64,000 bases of DNA. Source: Pisciglobus halotolerans (GTDB lineage Bacteria > Bacillota > Bacilli > Lactobacillales > Carnobacteriaceae). The notes beneath the pieces were generated by a model that made no database searches, was not told the DNA's origin, and worked only from the letters and a program-made list of their open reading frames with translations. The stretch is from positions 1 to 64,000 of the forward strand of contig NZ_FOQE01000007.1 in assembly GCF_900113675.1 (NCBI RefSeq), read 5' to 3'. This document shows, one piece after another, positions 44,174-54,297 of this stretch. A program made the translations under genes and the position numbers. The first letter of the stretch is position 1. Each line of letters opens with the position of its first letter.

Positions 44174-44895
44174 GGTTTTGGTTCCTCAAATTTATATCCA
44201 AAACCGCGAACAGTTAAGATATATTTCGGCTTTTTCGTATCCTCTTCGATTTTTTCGCGCAAGTGACTGATGTGCACATCTACGATCCGTGTCTCACCTG
44301 CATAATCAAAATCCCAAATGGCGTTTAATAAATGGTCACGGCTTAAAATACGGTTCATCCTTCTCGACATATAGAGAAGGAGCTCGAATTCTTTTGGTGT
44401 CAGGCTGATGTGTTCGCCTCTTACCTTCACGATATATTCTTCTGGGTAAATCTCAACTTCTCCGATCGTGATTATTTCATCTGCAGCGTCTTTAGATCCA
44501 TCGTTTTTATGTTGTGATTCATCAGATGTTTCATTTGTGCGTCTGAAAATTGCTTTCATTCGTGCAAGCACCTCACGTGGACTGAAAGGCTTGGTCATAT
44601 AGTCATCTGCTCCAAGTTCTAAACCGATGATTTTATCTAGTTCATCATCTTTAGCCGTCAGTATCATAATAGGCGTTTTGATTTTTTCCTGACGCAATTT
44701 TTTACATACTTCCATACCATCCATTGAAGGAAGCATCAGGTCAAGAATAATGAAATCGTACGAACTTTCCATTGCAAGTGTATAACCTTCTAAACCATCT
44801 AATGCAGTGACAACATTGTAGCCCTCTTTTTCCAAATTAAACTTCAATAAGGTTAAAATAGATGGCTCGTCATCTACGATCAATACTTTTTTCAT
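44170..44895 (-). CDS. phoP: PhoP-type response regulator
   Basis: The OmpR-family regulator has a receiver with Asp8/Asp9 and phosphorylation site Asp52 (IILDLMLPSMDGMEV), Lys in TAKDDE, and a winged-helix DNA-binding domain (LTPKEFELLLYMSRRMNRIL). I start at ATG 44895 (MKKVLIVDDEPSIL, 241 residues) because GGAGGTAGGA lies just upstream. It likely binds the TTAACA-type arrays at 42109-42154 and 38041-38114. Confidence 0.93.
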   Translation of the reverse strand: MKKVLIVDDEPSILTLLKFNLEKEGYNVVTALDGLEGYTLAMESSYDFIILDLMLPSMDGMEVCKKLRQEKIKTPIMILTAKDDELDKIIGLELGADDYMTKPFSPREVLARMKAIFRRTNETSDESQHKNDGSKDAADEIITIGEVEIYPEEYIVKVRGEHISLTPKEFELLLYMSRRMNRILSRDHLLNAIWDFDYAGETRIVDVHISHLREKIEEDTKKPKYILTVRGFGYKFEEPKP

Positions 44896-44928
44896 TCCTA
44901 CCTCCATCAACTGTTGTTTCATCATTTT

Positions 44929-46113
44929 TTATTCTTGATCAGGTAAAAAGACTAATCCGATTCCATATGGATCATCATCATAAAGAGCAGACTCTGTCAA
45001 ACGCAATTCCCCATCTGTTCCTCTTACTTTTAAATGGCAATAAACACTATTTGTAGCCAATGCAGCATAAAAATCTTCTATTGTTCTGAGAGGCAGATCG
45101 TTGCACGCCACCAGTGTTTCGCCTAACTTCAATTCCATTTTTTGCGCTGGTGTATCGAGTTTGATTCCAATAATCTTCAAGCCGTCATTTGAAAATCCAT
45201 ATAAATAACCCGCTTTCTTTTCGCGTCTGTAATGCCGAAAAAGAACGGCCCCTCCACTTAAGATGAGCAATAAACTTCCAATTAATGAAGCGGGCGCAAA
45301 CCAGTAAGAACCTGCTGCACAAAGCAGACCTAGTATTCCGACGATCATCAATTCATTCATGGTTTTACGTATGGCTTCTGACACGACTTGCCCACGGATA
45401 ACTAAACGAAATCCGAATAAGACAGGCAAAATAAAGAACGCATATTGCTGGTTACCGATAGAAAAAACAGGCCACCAGTCAAAAAAAGCTGTAAAAGTAC
45501 TTCCAGGTACGATCAATACTAAGGGAATGACAAAAAAAGGTGTGATTCGGTAACTAGCTGTTTTCTTACCTCTTTTTGTTTTTGATAGTATTGGTGATAA
45601 ATGAAGAAACGTTTTCTTTTTAAAATAAATCAATGTTCCAGCTAAAACGAGTAGCGACATGATCAAAACATTCAAACCAAAGGAAGAATGGACCCATTTT
45701 AACTGAGAAAAAGGCTCATACAAAGGATTAGATAAGAAGGCAGCATTTTCAGGAGCGATAAATTCTCTTATTCCTACTAAAACTAAGACAGCTGCGCTAA
45801 AAGTAAACAAGGGATGAATGAAACGAAAGCCAAATAGCAACATCAACAATGCGATCAATTGATAAAGAATAATCCAATCAATTGTTACAGGGATCCCAAC
45901 AGCTACTATCAACACAGAACAAAGCAGTCCGATCAACAGACCATCCACTAAGTATGTTTTCACTTCATATGAACGTTTATCAATGGCTACGTGAAAATAA
46001 CTTCTTTCTCTTTTTTTCCTTTGCGCACTGATCATAAAAGCCAATGCCAGGCCAACTAAAAAACTTGGTTGAACAAAAAATACTGCAAGCGCAGTTAAAA
46101 TATTTGCAACCAT
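44929..46113 (-). CDS. MinJ-like multi-pass PDZ membrane protein
   Basis: The protein has about eight hydrophobic segments and a C-terminal PDZ domain (about 300-390: GIKLDTPAQKMELKLGETLVAC). I start at ATG 46113 (MVANILTALAVFF, 394 residues) with AGGTGGAGAA upstream; a longer frame to 46305 is not convincing. B. subtilis MinJ has about the same size and a similar place near ftsEX, where it bridges DivIVA and the division inhibitors. Assignment rests on architecture and position. Confidence 0.72.
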   Translation of the reverse strand: MVANILTALAVFFVQPSFLVGLALAFMISAQRKKRERSYFHVAIDKRSYEVKTYLVDGLLIGLLCSVLIVAVGIPVTIDWIILYQLIALLMLLFGFRFIHPLFTFSAAVLVLVGIREFIAPENAAFLSNPLYEPFSQLKWVHSSFGLNVLIMSLLVLAGTLIYFKKKTFLHLSPILSKTKRGKKTASYRITPFFVIPLVLIVPGSTFTAFFDWWPVFSIGNQQYAFFILPVLFGFRLVIRGQVVSEAIRKTMNELMIVGILGLLCAAGSYWFAPASLIGSLLLILSGGAVLFRHYRREKKAGYLYGFSNDGLKIIGIKLDTPAQKMELKLGETLVACNDLPLRTIEDFYAALATNSVYCHLKVRGTDGELRLTESALYDDDPYGIGLVFLPDQE

Positions 46114-46351
46114 TTCTCCACCTACTTTCTTTACATTCCTATGGTTCATTTTAGCAAACTCCCATAAAATAAGCACGATATTCTCAGAAATCCTCTGTAA
46201 AATTTGTTCATTATTCTCTAAATGAAGACTGAATAATAAGGAAGGGTCATTCTTTCTGCTCCTTTCAGCTAAAAGAAGACGAAAGAGAGAATGGTATGTT
46301 ATCAACGAAATGAGAACGTTGATAAATGTTTAAATTACTCTTTAAATTGCT

Positions 46352-46516
46352 AGTTCTTCATCTTCTAATGTTGATAAAGAAATTTCTGGGACTACTGATG
46401 GAAAGCCTTGCGAACACATTGAGCCGAAAATTGCGTCTCAATGCTTGCGAGATTCTAACGAGTTTAGCATCAAAAAAACTGATTTTTTACTGACTAACGT
46501 TAAATATTGTAGAACC
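46352..46516 (-). repeat. Family A repeat, internally deleted copy 3
   Basis: A 165-bp copy with both family A ends, in the orientation of 38154-38433, missing the central hairpin block. It lies between the terminator at 46556-46587 and the MinJ-like gene. The rest of 46114-46351 shows no gene. Confidence 0.8.
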
Positions 46517-46555
46517 AAATTACTGCTTTCCCATTCATTTTTATGGTAAAAAAAA

Positions 46556-46587
46556 ACTCCAAGCATCGCTGATACGATACTTGGAGT
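46556..46587 (-). terminator. Terminator after the NlpC/P60 hydrolase gene
   Basis: ACTCCAAGCATCG (46556-46568) pairs 12 of 13 with CGATACTTGGAGT (46575-46587), with eight T on the minus strand. Confidence 0.9.
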
Positions 46588-46630
46588 AAACAATTTTTAG
46601 GAAATGGATAAAACTAAAATAAAGAAGACA

Positions 46631-47839
46631 TTAATTGACACGACCAAAACCAACGAGGTATTTGCCCCAATAATATTGGTTGATTTCTTTAACAGAAACA
46701 CCGGAAGAAGATTGAGATCCGATAAACTTGTTATTGCCAAGATAGATTCCTACATGGTCGATCGAACCTGTTTGATTAAAGAAGACGAGGTCCCCAGGTT
46801 TAGCTGCTGATTGAGAAACCTTAGTTGCTGACGCATACTGTGCACTAGCTGTGCGCGTCAATTGTATGCCAGCCTTAGCAAAAACATAGCTTGTAAATCC
46901 AGAGCAGTCAAATCCAGCCGTTGTCGTCCCACCAAAATGATAAGGAATTCCTTGAAGGGAGAAAGCAGTGCTCTTGATCGTAGACCAAGAAGCGTTTCCT
47001 GAAGCCGTGCTTGTGCTTTCTGCTTCGACCGTTGCTGTTTCTTTTGCAGTTTTCAATTTTTTATCTGCTGCAGTGGTTTTTGCATCTGTTTTATTTTCAG
47101 TGCTGTTCGTCGTTTCATCATTTGATGATACTGCTGCCGTTTGCTTCGCTTCTGCTAAACGTGCAGATTCTTCGTCTGCTTCAGCCTTAACAGCTAAATA
47201 ATGATCTTTATCTGCTTGTACATCAGCTTTTTCAGCTGCAAGTGAAGCAACTACTGCTTCTTTTTCTATTTTCTTTTGTTCCAAATCTGTCTTAGCCGCT
47301 TCTAATTTTGCTGCTAGCAAATCTTGTTCTGCTAATTTTGATTTGGTTTCTTCTTCAACAGCTGATAATGTTTTTTGATCTTCAGCTTGTTCATCGATTA
47401 ATTCCTTATTGGCTTTTACCAATTCAGAAACCACATCGATACGTCCGATCGCATCAGAAAAATTCTCTGAATCCATTAAGAAAGCTACATAGTTATCGTT
47501 ATTGCCATCTGTTTGAACAGAACGTGCTTGCTCCGCTAATTTATTTTCACGTTTAGCAATGGCCTCTTTCAACGATTTGATTTGTGCTTGTAAATCAGCT
47601 AGTTTTTGCTGTGTCTTTGTCATTTGTTCTGCTAAATCGTTCGCTTTACCTTCTTGCTCAGCCATTTGAGCAGTGACTTCTGTCAATTCAGCTTTTGCTG
47701 AACTTTCTTTACTTGTCAATTCAGTCAGTTTTTGGTTTGTCGCTTGAATGTCATCCTCTGTAGATGCTGCTACAGGTGTCACGAAAGTAGTAATGCTAAG
47801 AGCTGCTAAAACAGCTGCTCCGATCATTTTCTTTTTCAA
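46631..47839 (-). CDS. Secreted NlpC/P60 peptidoglycan hydrolase, FtsEX partner type
   Basis: The 402-residue protein has a signal peptide (MKKKMIGAAVLAALSITTFV, cleavage near AAS), a long coiled coil (about 30-215), a Thr/Lys-rich linker and a C-terminal NlpC/P60 domain with catalytic Cys (FDCSGFTSYVF) and His (IDHVGIYLG). It starts at TTG 47839 with GGAGG upstream. It follows ftsX directly, as CwlO/PcsB-type hydrolases are activated by FtsEX through the coiled coil. It resembles E. faecium SagA but is shorter. Confidence 0.9.
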   Translation of the reverse strand: MKKKMIGAAVLAALSITTFVTPVAASTEDDIQATNQKLTELTSKESSAKAELTEVTAQMAEQEGKANDLAEQMTKTQQKLADLQAQIKSLKEAIAKRENKLAEQARSVQTDGNNDNYVAFLMDSENFSDAIGRIDVVSELVKANKELIDEQAEDQKTLSAVEEETKSKLAEQDLLAAKLEAAKTDLEQKKIEKEAVVASLAAEKADVQADKDHYLAVKAEADEESARLAEAKQTAAVSSNDETTNSTENKTDAKTTAADKKLKTAKETATVEAESTSTASGNASWSTIKSTAFSLQGIPYHFGGTTTAGFDCSGFTSYVFAKAGIQLTRTASAQYASATKVSQSAAKPGDLVFFNQTGSIDHVGIYLGNNKFIGSQSSSGVSVKEINQYYWGKYLVGFGRVN

Positions 47840-47894
47840 CTTGTCTTTCCTCCAAATTTCCTACTGTTTTCAATTGTTTTTAATTGTTTTAAAT

Positions 47895-48782
47895 TTAAAT
47901 TTTCAAGAAACGTCTGATTGAAAGCAATGAACCAATTGCTCCGATCACAACTCCGATGCCTAACATCAATCCGCCCAATTGATACAAGAATGGGGATGGT
48001 GTTAACAAGGAGAAGTAAGTTCCAACAAAATAATTTGAAATGGCATCAAATCCATAAACGTACACGATACTTAAAATAGCAACAGGTATCGCTGCTCCGA
48101 TCAAACCGATCAATGCACCTTCAATAACGAAAGGCCAACGGATAAACCAGTTTGTCGCACCTACCAATTTCATGATTTCAATTTCTGTCCGGCGTGAGAA
48201 GATCGTGATCCGGATCGTATTTGAAATCAAGAAGACAGCTGTCAGAATCAAAGTAATGATGATGATTCCACCAACGTTCCGTACTGTTTTCATGGTGTCA
48301 AATAAAGCATCTGCTTCTGCTCCACCATAGTTTGCTTGGGAAACAAATTCCATTTTTTCTGCTTCTGCAGCGACTTTCTTCGTAAACTCTGGTTGAGTTG
48401 TATTCACGATATAAACGTTATGCAATGGATTATCGTCACCTTTAAATAAGTTGAACTCATCTCCATACGTTCCTACAACTTGTTTTAGTTCTTGTTCACG
48501 TGTTCGATACTCAACAGAATCAACTTTATCCAGTTTCTCCAATTGTTCGCCTAGTTGTTTTTGTTCATCTTCTGATGCTGCCAAGTCGATATAGACTCGC
48601 ACACTGACATCATTTTCTACGTCTGAAGCTAATTTATTCACGTTCATCAACATTGCAATGAAACTTCCGACTAAAAGCAGCGTAACGGCTACCGCACTGA
48701 CAGCTGCCACAGACATCCAACCATTACGAAAAAGACTCTTAAAAGATTCTTTGATGTGTCTTCCAATTGTTCTAAGCTTCAT
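47895..48782 (-). CDS. ftsX: Cell division ABC transporter permease FtsX
   Basis: The protein has four membrane helices with a large extracellular loop (about 45-175) between the first two, the FtsX layout. I use ATG 48782 (MKLRTIGRHIKESFKSLFRN, 295 residues) with AGGAAGGAG upstream; it overlaps ftsE by 11 bp. It passes FtsE ATP hydrolysis to an extracellular hydrolase, probably the NlpC/P60 protein encoded just downstream. Confidence 0.95.
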   Translation of the reverse strand: MKLRTIGRHIKESFKSLFRNGWMSVAAVSAVAVTLLLVGSFIAMLMNVNKLASDVENDVSVRVYIDLAASEDEQKQLGEQLEKLDKVDSVEYRTREQELKQVVGTYGDEFNLFKGDDNPLHNVYIVNTTQPEFTKKVAAEAEKMEFVSQANYGGAEADALFDTMKTVRNVGGIIIITLILTAVFLISNTIRITIFSRRTEIEIMKLVGATNWFIRWPFVIEGALIGLIGAAIPVAILSIVYVYGFDAISNYFVGTYFSLLTPSPFLYQLGGLMLGIGVVIGAIGSLLSIRRFLKI

Positions 48783-49458
48783 AACCGTATTCTCCTTCCT
48801 GTTGGTCACGGACAATACGACCATTTTCTATAGCGAGGACACGGTGTCTAACTTTATTTACGATTACGCTGTTATGTGTTGCCATGATAACCGTTGTACC
48901 TTGATTATTGATTTCTTCTAGGATATTCATGATTTCCCAAGTTGTATCTGGGTCTAAGTTTCCTGTCGGTTCATCAGCGATCAATACACGCGGTGTGTTT
49001 GCAATTGCTCTAGCAATCGCGATCCGTTGCTGTTCCCCACCAGATAGTTCATTTGGAAACATCCGAATTTTGTGTTTTAAATTCACTAGGTCAAGAACTT
49101 CTAATACTCGTTTATTAATCGCTTTAGGGTTCTTTTCAATTACTTCCATAGCATATGCAATATTTTCATAAACGGTTAACCGGGGTAGTAACTTGAAATC
49201 TTGGAAAACAACGCCAACTTGTCTTCTTAAAAAAGGAATATTTTTGTTTTTCATTTTCATTAAATCAAAATCGCCAACTTTGATGGTTCCTTTTGTTGGA
49301 AGCTCTTCACGATAAATCATTTTAATAAACGTTGATTTACCTGCACCACTTGGTCCTACAACATAAATAAATTCACCTTGCTCGATACGAACAGACAAAT
49401 CATTCACAGCTGTGATACCATTTGAATATTTTTTTGAGACATTGAGCATCTCGATCAT
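48772..49458 (-). CDS. ftsE: Cell division ABC transporter ATPase FtsE
   Basis: The 228-residue ATPase has Walker A GPSGAGKSTFIK, signature LSGGEQQRIA and Walker B LIADEPTGNLD, with VVFQDFKLLPRLTVYENIA in the Q-loop region. It energises the FtsX complex during wall remodelling at the division site. It is translationally coupled to ftsX. Confidence 0.96.
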   Translation of the reverse strand: MIEMLNVSKKYSNGITAVNDLSVRIEQGEFIYVVGPSGAGKSTFIKMIYREELPTKGTIKVGDFDLMKMKNKNIPFLRRQVGVVFQDFKLLPRLTVYENIAYAMEVIEKNPKAINKRVLEVLDLVNLKHKIRMFPNELSGGEQQRIAIARAIANTPRVLIADEPTGNLDPDTTWEIMNILEEINNQGTTVIMATHNSVIVNKVRHRVLAIENGRIVRDQQEGEYGYEA

Positions 49459-49804
49459 TTTATCACCTATCTAAATGTTAGTTTTCTCTTGCTCAAGTAA
49501 TTGAGAAAAGCCGTTTTCGGCTGACCCAACAGTTAATCATTATAGCATTCTCCAGAATATTGTCTGTTTTAATTCCTTTACAATTATATTTCATTATAAC
49601 ACTAACCTGTAAGAAACGTCTTATTTTTGAGCAACCCCCTCTATTTGCCCACTTTCAGGCATTTTGATCCGTTTTCTATCTTCTCTAGCAACCATTTTCG
49701 AGGATATAAATGATCAAAAATGGGAAAAAGATCTATTTAAATATTACAGAAATAACAAAAAAAGCTTCTGCCAAGATTTTAATTTTGACAGAAGTTTGAC
49801 AATT
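49459..49804 (-). promoter_or_regulatory. ftsE promoter region and prfB terminator zone
   Basis: An extended -10 (TGTTATAAT; TATAAT at 49598-49593) lies about 135 bp upstream of ftsE, with a weak -35. The stretch also contains the prfB terminator at 49762-49793. Nothing else is recognised. Confidence 0.45.
49762..49793 (-). terminator. Terminator after prfB
   Basis: AAGCTTCTGCCAA (about 49762-49774) pairs imperfectly with TTGACAGAAGTTT (near 49784-49796); seven T follow on the minus strand. Confidence 0.75.
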
Positions 49805-50921
49805 TTATATTTCGTCTGTTTTTTCGATCATTTTTGCTAAATAAGCATGGATAAATGGATCTAATTCACCGTCCATTACGCCATCTACATTTCCTGTTTC
49901 AACATTTGTTCGATGATCTTTTACCATTGAATACGGATGGAAGACATAAGAACGGATCTGTGAACCCCAGCCGATTTCTTTTTGTTCTCCGCGAAGAGCA
50001 GCCATTTCTTTTTCTTTTTCTTCTACTTCACGTTGATAAAGTTTGGCTTTTAGCATATTCATGGCTTGTTCTCTATTTTGCAGCTGTGAACGTTGTGCCT
50101 GACTAGCAGCAACCAATCCAGTTGGAATATGAGTGATCCGCACCGCTGATTCTGTTTTGTTGATGTGCTGACCGCCAGCACCGCTTGCGCGATAAGTGTC
50201 GATTTTCAAATCATCTGAATCGATTTGAACATCCACATTATCTTCTACTTCCGGAATGACATCGACTGAAGCAAAAGAAGTATGTCTTCTGCCTGCAGAA
50301 TCAAAAGGCGATATCCTTACCAATCGATGGACCCCTTTTTCCGCTTTCAAATACCCATAAGCATTCGTTCCAGAAACCAGCAGCGTCACACTTTTGATTC
50401 CTGCTTCATCTCCAGCTTGATAATCAATCGTTTCTACTTTAAATCCTTTCCGCTCGGCCCAGCGTACATACATTCTGAGCAGCATGCTGCCCCAGTCTTG
50501 CGATTCTGTTCCGCCAGCACCAGGATGAAGCTCCATAATAGCATTATTTTTGTCATATGGATCACTTAACAACAATTGCAATTCGAATGCATTCAACTCT
50601 TGTTCAAAAGCAATAGTCATTTCTTCCAATTCTGCTTCTAATCCTGCATCAGCTTCTTCTTTGAGCATATCTAGCAAGACTTCGATCTCTTCTTTTTTAT
50701 CCGTCAATTGATGAAACTGCTGAAATTTTTCTTTCAACTCATTTGATTGATTGATAATGGCTTGCGCTTGAGTTGAATCATCCCAAAAACCAGGCTGAGC
50801 CATCCGTTCATCATATTCCGCAATGTCTTGCTCCATGCCTTCTAAGTCAAAGAGACCCCCTAAAGTTGTTTATCTTCTTTTCTGATTTTTCTAAAATATG
50901 TCTTACTTCGCTTTGATCCAT
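49805..50921 (-). CDS. prfB: Peptide chain release factor 2, with programmed +1 frameshift
   Basis: The full product needs a +1 shift. Translation starts at ATG 50921 ([18 protein letters not shown], strong AAGGAGGAAA site), reaches CTT TGA C after 24 codons (UGA at 50849-50847) and continues from GAC 50848 to give about 371 residues. The main frame holds the peptide anticodon motif region SPF and the catalytic GGQ ([14 protein letters not shown]). RF2 reads UGA and UAA, so scarce RF2 promotes its own frameshift. Confidence 0.95.
50847..50861 (-). promoter_or_regulatory. prfB autoregulatory +1 frameshift site
   Basis: The minus strand reads AGGGGGTCTCTTTGAC: an internal Shine-Dalgarno-like AGGGGG (50861-50856), CTT slippery codon, UGA stop and a following C. 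This is the classical bacterial prfB site. Confidence 0.95.
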
Positions 50922-50992
50922 ATTTATTTCCTCCTTGAATAAAGCTTATTCTTTATTGGTTTGCTTTTCCCTCATGCTAACTCGATCATTTT

Positions 50993-51092
50993 GGTTCTTC
51001 CTCTTTTAAAGTTGGTAAAAAAATAGGATTCTAACGGGTTTAGCATTAAAAAAATTGATGATTTACTGACCAACGTTAAATATTGTAGAACC
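50993..51092 (-). repeat. Family A repeat, shortest copy 4
   Basis: A 100-bp copy that keeps only the two outer ends (GGTTCTTCCTCTTTTAA at left, TTAAATATTGTAGAACC at right) and short inner flanks; all the middle is deleted. It lies between the prfB start and the secA terminator. Confidence 0.8.
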
Positions 51093-51168
51093 ATCATTTT
51101 TAGCATTGGATCCTCAAAAAATGTTTTTTCCATGTTCAGAAGAACGCCTACTCACTTCTTTACTTTTT

Positions 51169-51201
51169 AAAAGGAGCTGAAAATTACTCTCAGCTCCTTT
51201 T
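51169..51201 (-). terminator. Terminator after secA
   Basis: AAAAGGAGCTGA (51169-51180) pairs perfectly with TCAGCTCCTTTT (51190-51201); T-rich on both strands. Confidence 0.9.
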
Positions 51202-51254
51202 TAGCAAAGGCTTATGGATCTGTTTTCAGTAAAGTGTCCTGAACTTTTCCATTT

Positions 51255-53792
51255 TTATTTTCCGTGACAGTTTTTATACTTTTTTCCACTGCCGCATGGA
51301 CAAGGGTCATTCCGACCGACTTTGCTTCCATCTACATGCACAGGCTTTTTATTCGGCTTTGCCGTTTTCTTAGGATCGCCGCCTGTGTCAGCAGTTTTCG
51401 CTTGTTGTGCCGCACTGCCAGAAACTGTTTCACGCTGCAGATTTTGGCGGATTTGAGCTTTCATCAACAAACGAGTGACATCGTAATCGATAGCAGCAAT
51501 CATTTCTTCAAATAAATTGAATGCTTCTGTTTGATATTCGACCAATGGATTGGATTGTCCATATGCCCGTAAGCCGATACCTTGGCGAAGATGGTCCATC
51601 GTATCGATGTGGTCCGTCCATTTATTATCCACTACTCTTAAAACAACAACTTTTTCAAATTCCAAAACTTGTTCTGCGCCGTTTAACTGTTCTTCTTTTT
51701 CAGCATATACACGTTTTGCTAAATCTAGCAAGAATTGTTCGATTTCTTCTGCTGACTTACCTTTAAGGTCCTCTAAGGTGACTTCATCACGATGCACAAG
51801 CGAAGCACCAGCAAAATCAACGATATTTTGCAAATGCCATTCTTCAACTGGACCTTGCGTGTTGGCTTGAACAATGCGATTGATCGTCCGTCTGATCATC
51901 GGTACGGTTACTTTTTTCAAAGATTCTTTTTCCATGATCACTTCTAGACGCTGCTTGTACACCACTTCACGCTGTTCGCGCATGACATCATCATATTTCA
52001 AAACGTTTTTACGGGTATCATAGTTGTTTCCTTCTACCCGTTTTTGTGCGGACTCAACTTGACGCGAAATCATTTTACTTTGAATGACGGCATCTTCTTC
52101 TTCAACTTTTAGTTGTTGCAAAACAGCTTTGATCTTTTCAGAGCCGAATCGTCTCATTAAGTCATCTTCCAATGAAAGATAAAATTGAGAAACACCAGGA
52201 TCACCTTGACGTCCAGAACGTCCACGTAATTGGTTATCGATTCTTCGTGATTCATGACGTTCCGTTCCAATAACCGCTAAACCGCCTAGCTCACGTACAT
52301 CAGGCCCCAATTTGATATCTGTTCCCCGTCCAGCCATGTTCGTCGCAATCGTTACAGCACCTTTTTGACCAGCATTCACAATGATTTCTGCTTCTTTGAA
52401 GTGGTTTTTAGCGTTCAATACTTCATGCGGAACTTTGGCTTGATCTAACATTTTTGAGATCAATTCAGATGTTTCAACTGCAACAGTCCCTACTAAGACT
52501 GGTTGTCCTTTTGCATGACGTGCTTTGATATCTTCCACTACATTTTGAAACTTGCTGATCAGTGATGGATAAAGTAGATCTGCACGGTCATCACGAACCA
52601 GTGGTCTATTCGTTGGGATAGCAATGACGTTCATATTATAGATCTCACGGAATTCTTCTTCTTCCGTTTTGGCTGTACCCGTCATCCCCGACAATTTTTT
52701 ATACATCCGGAAATAGTTCTGGAATGTAATATTCGCCATTGTTTTAGACTCTTTTTGGATCTCTACGCCTTCTTTTGCTTCAATCGCTTGGTGTAAGCCG
52801 TCTGAGTAGCGACGGCCTTCCATGATCCGACCAGTAAATTGGTCTACGATCATGACTTTTCCGTCTTGAACCACATAATCAATATCTTTGAGCATAATGT
52901 AGTTGGCGCGCAATGCTTGGTCGATATAGTGGATCAACTCTTGATTTTCTACGTTATACAGGTTTTCAACACGAAACGTTTTCTCTGCCTTTTCGATCCC
53001 TTGTTCTGTCAAGGAGATGGTTTTAGAAGAAACATCGATCGTATAATCATCTTCTTCTTTTAAGCCTTTTGTAAAGAAATCTGCACGTGTATAGAACATA
53101 TTCGACTGTTGGGTTTGTCCTGAAATGATCAACGGTGTTCTCGCTTCATCGATCAAGATGGAGTCTACTTCATCGACAACAGCAAAATTTAACGGACGTT
53201 GGACCATTTGTTCTTTGTAAACGACCATGTTATCCCGCAAATAATCAAATCCCAATTCATTATTGGTTGAGTAAGTGATATCTGCTAAATAAGCTTCGCG
53301 TTTTTCTTCTGCTGTCTTACTATTCAAGTTCAAACCAACTGTTAAGCCAAGCCAATTATACAATTCGCCCATTTCAACAGCATCCCGACTAGACAGGTAT
53401 TCATTGACGGTAACAACGTGCACACCTTCACCGCTCAATGCATTCAAATATACAGGCATCGTCGCAGTCAACGTTTTCCCTTCACCTGTCTTCATTTCAG
53501 CGATGTTCCCACGATGCAACGTGACGCCGCCCATCAGCTGTACGCGGAAAGGATAAAGTCCCAAAACACGTTTTGCAGCTTCGCGGACTGTCGCAAAAGC
53601 TTCTGGAAGCAATTCATCTAATGATTCGCCACTCTGAAACCGTTCCTTAAATTCAGGGGTCTTTGCTTGCAATGCTTCATCTGATAAAGCGGCCATTTCT
53701 TCTGCATAAGCTTCGACTTTATCTGCTTCTTTTTCTAATATTTTCAATTCTTTTTTATCTGTATCAAAAATTTTGCGTAATAAATTTGCCAT
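51255..53792 (-). CDS. secA: Preprotein translocase ATPase SecA
   Basis: The 845-residue motor drives unfolded preproteins through SecYEG. Motifs: Walker [15 protein letters not shown], Walker [18 protein letters not shown], helicase motifs [15 protein letters not shown] and [14 protein letters not shown]-type, and a C-terminal zinc-binding SEC-C tail ([17 protein letters not shown]). GAGGAGAAAG precedes ATG 53792. Length is normal for low-GC Gram-positives. Confidence 0.97.
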   Translation of the reverse strand: MANLLRKIFDTDKKELKILEKEADKVEAYAEEMAALSDEALQAKTPEFKERFQSGESLDELLPEAFATVREAAKRVLGLYPFRVQLMGGVTLHRGNIAEMKTGEGKTLTATMPVYLNALSGEGVHVVTVNEYLSSRDAVEMGELYNWLGLTVGLNLNSKTAEEKREAYLADITYSTNNELGFDYLRDNMVVYKEQMVQRPLNFAVVDEVDSILIDEARTPLIISGQTQQSNMFYTRADFFTKGLKEEDDYTIDVSSKTISLTEQGIEKAEKTFRVENLYNVENQELIHYIDQALRANYIMLKDIDYVVQDGKVMIVDQFTGRIMEGRRYSDGLHQAIEAKEGVEIQKESKTMANITFQNYFRMYKKLSGMTGTAKTEEEEFREIYNMNVIAIPTNRPLVRDDRADLLYPSLISKFQNVVEDIKARHAKGQPVLVGTVAVETSELISKMLDQAKVPHEVLNAKNHFKEAEIIVNAGQKGAVTIATNMAGRGTDIKLGPDVRELGGLAVIGTERHESRRIDNQLRGRSGRQGDPGVSQFYLSLEDDLMRRFGSEKIKAVLQQLKVEEEDAVIQSKMISRQVESAQKRVEGNNYDTRKNVLKYDDVMREQREVVYKQRLEVIMEKESLKKVTVPMIRRTINRIVQANTQGPVEEWHLQNIVDFAGASLVHRDEVTLEDLKGKSAEEIEQFLLDLAKRVYAEKEEQLNGAEQVLEFEKVVVLRVVDNKWTDHIDTMDHLRQGIGLRAYGQSNPLVEYQTEAFNLFEEMIAAIDYDVTRLLMKAQIRQNLQRETVSGSAAQQAKTADTGGDPKKTAKPNKKPVHVDGSKVGRNDPCPCGSGKKYKNCHGK

Positions 53793-54005
53793 TCAATCTT
53801 TCTCCTCTGTATTGGTCATTCACGCTATCCATAATTTGCTATTTGTCCAATTCTGACCTTCATAGTCGTTAATCCCTAATAAAAAAAGCCTATATCCTTA
53901 ATAATTTTAACACTAGTTGCGTACAAATTAAACCTTTTTTCAAGAAAAAGCCGCTTTTCGTTTCTTAAAGATTCCTTTAAAAAGAAGCTCGCTGTACTGC
54001 TCTTC
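53793..54005 (-). promoter_or_regulatory. secA promoter region
   Basis: A candidate promoter has TTTAAT (53932-53927), 17 bp, and TAAAAT with extended TGT (53909-53904), about 110 bp upstream of secA. Otherwise no feature is seen between 53793 and 54005. Confidence 0.45.
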
Positions 54006-54119
54006 TTAGAGCTCTGCATCGCCCCTTCGAGAAAAGAAGAATGGCTGCTTCTTCATTTTTAAAAACGCATGATGGATATCCTCAATAAGCTGATCCACAT
54101 GCAGCATCGTTTCCTGCAT
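54006..54119 (-). CDS. Possible 37-aa peptide or gene remnant
   Basis: The frame from ATG 54119 to TAA 54006 encodes a charged helix-like peptide (MQETMLHVDQLIEDIHHAFL, then a basic KMKKQPFFFSRRGDAEL end). It reads like real protein, but no ribosome site precedes it and an upstream in-frame stop is near. It could be a relict C terminus. Confidence 0.25.
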   Translation of the reverse strand: MQETMLHVDQLIEDIHHAFLKMKKQPFFFSRRGDAEL

Positions 54120-54213
54120 TTGTAAAAGCTTCTACTGATGTAAGAGAGCAGATCTAGTTGAATTGTCATTACACAGGTATTCACTCATTGAAAAAACTGC
54201 ACAGACAAAAAAA

Positions 54214-54249
54214 GCTTCCGCCTATGAAGAAGTATCCATAGACGGAAGC
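54214..54249 (-). terminator. Terminator after hpf
   Basis: GCTTCCGCCTATG (54214-54226) pairs 12 of 13 with CATAGACGGAAGC (54237-54249); seven T follow on the minus strand. It lies about 50 bp past the hpf stop. Confidence 0.88.
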
Positions 54250-54297
54250 ACATTTATTTTTAGAGGACTTTATTCCAGCCCCTATTCGTTCCCATTG

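Noticed and set aside
46113-46305. Longer N terminus for the MinJ-like gene
   Set aside because: The 64 extra residues are unlike a membrane-protein start, and the true ATG has AGGTGGAG directly before it.
50836-50921. In-frame stop at the beginning of prfB read as a pseudogene
   Set aside because: The stop is the conserved autoregulatory frameshift signal; the rest of the gene is intact.
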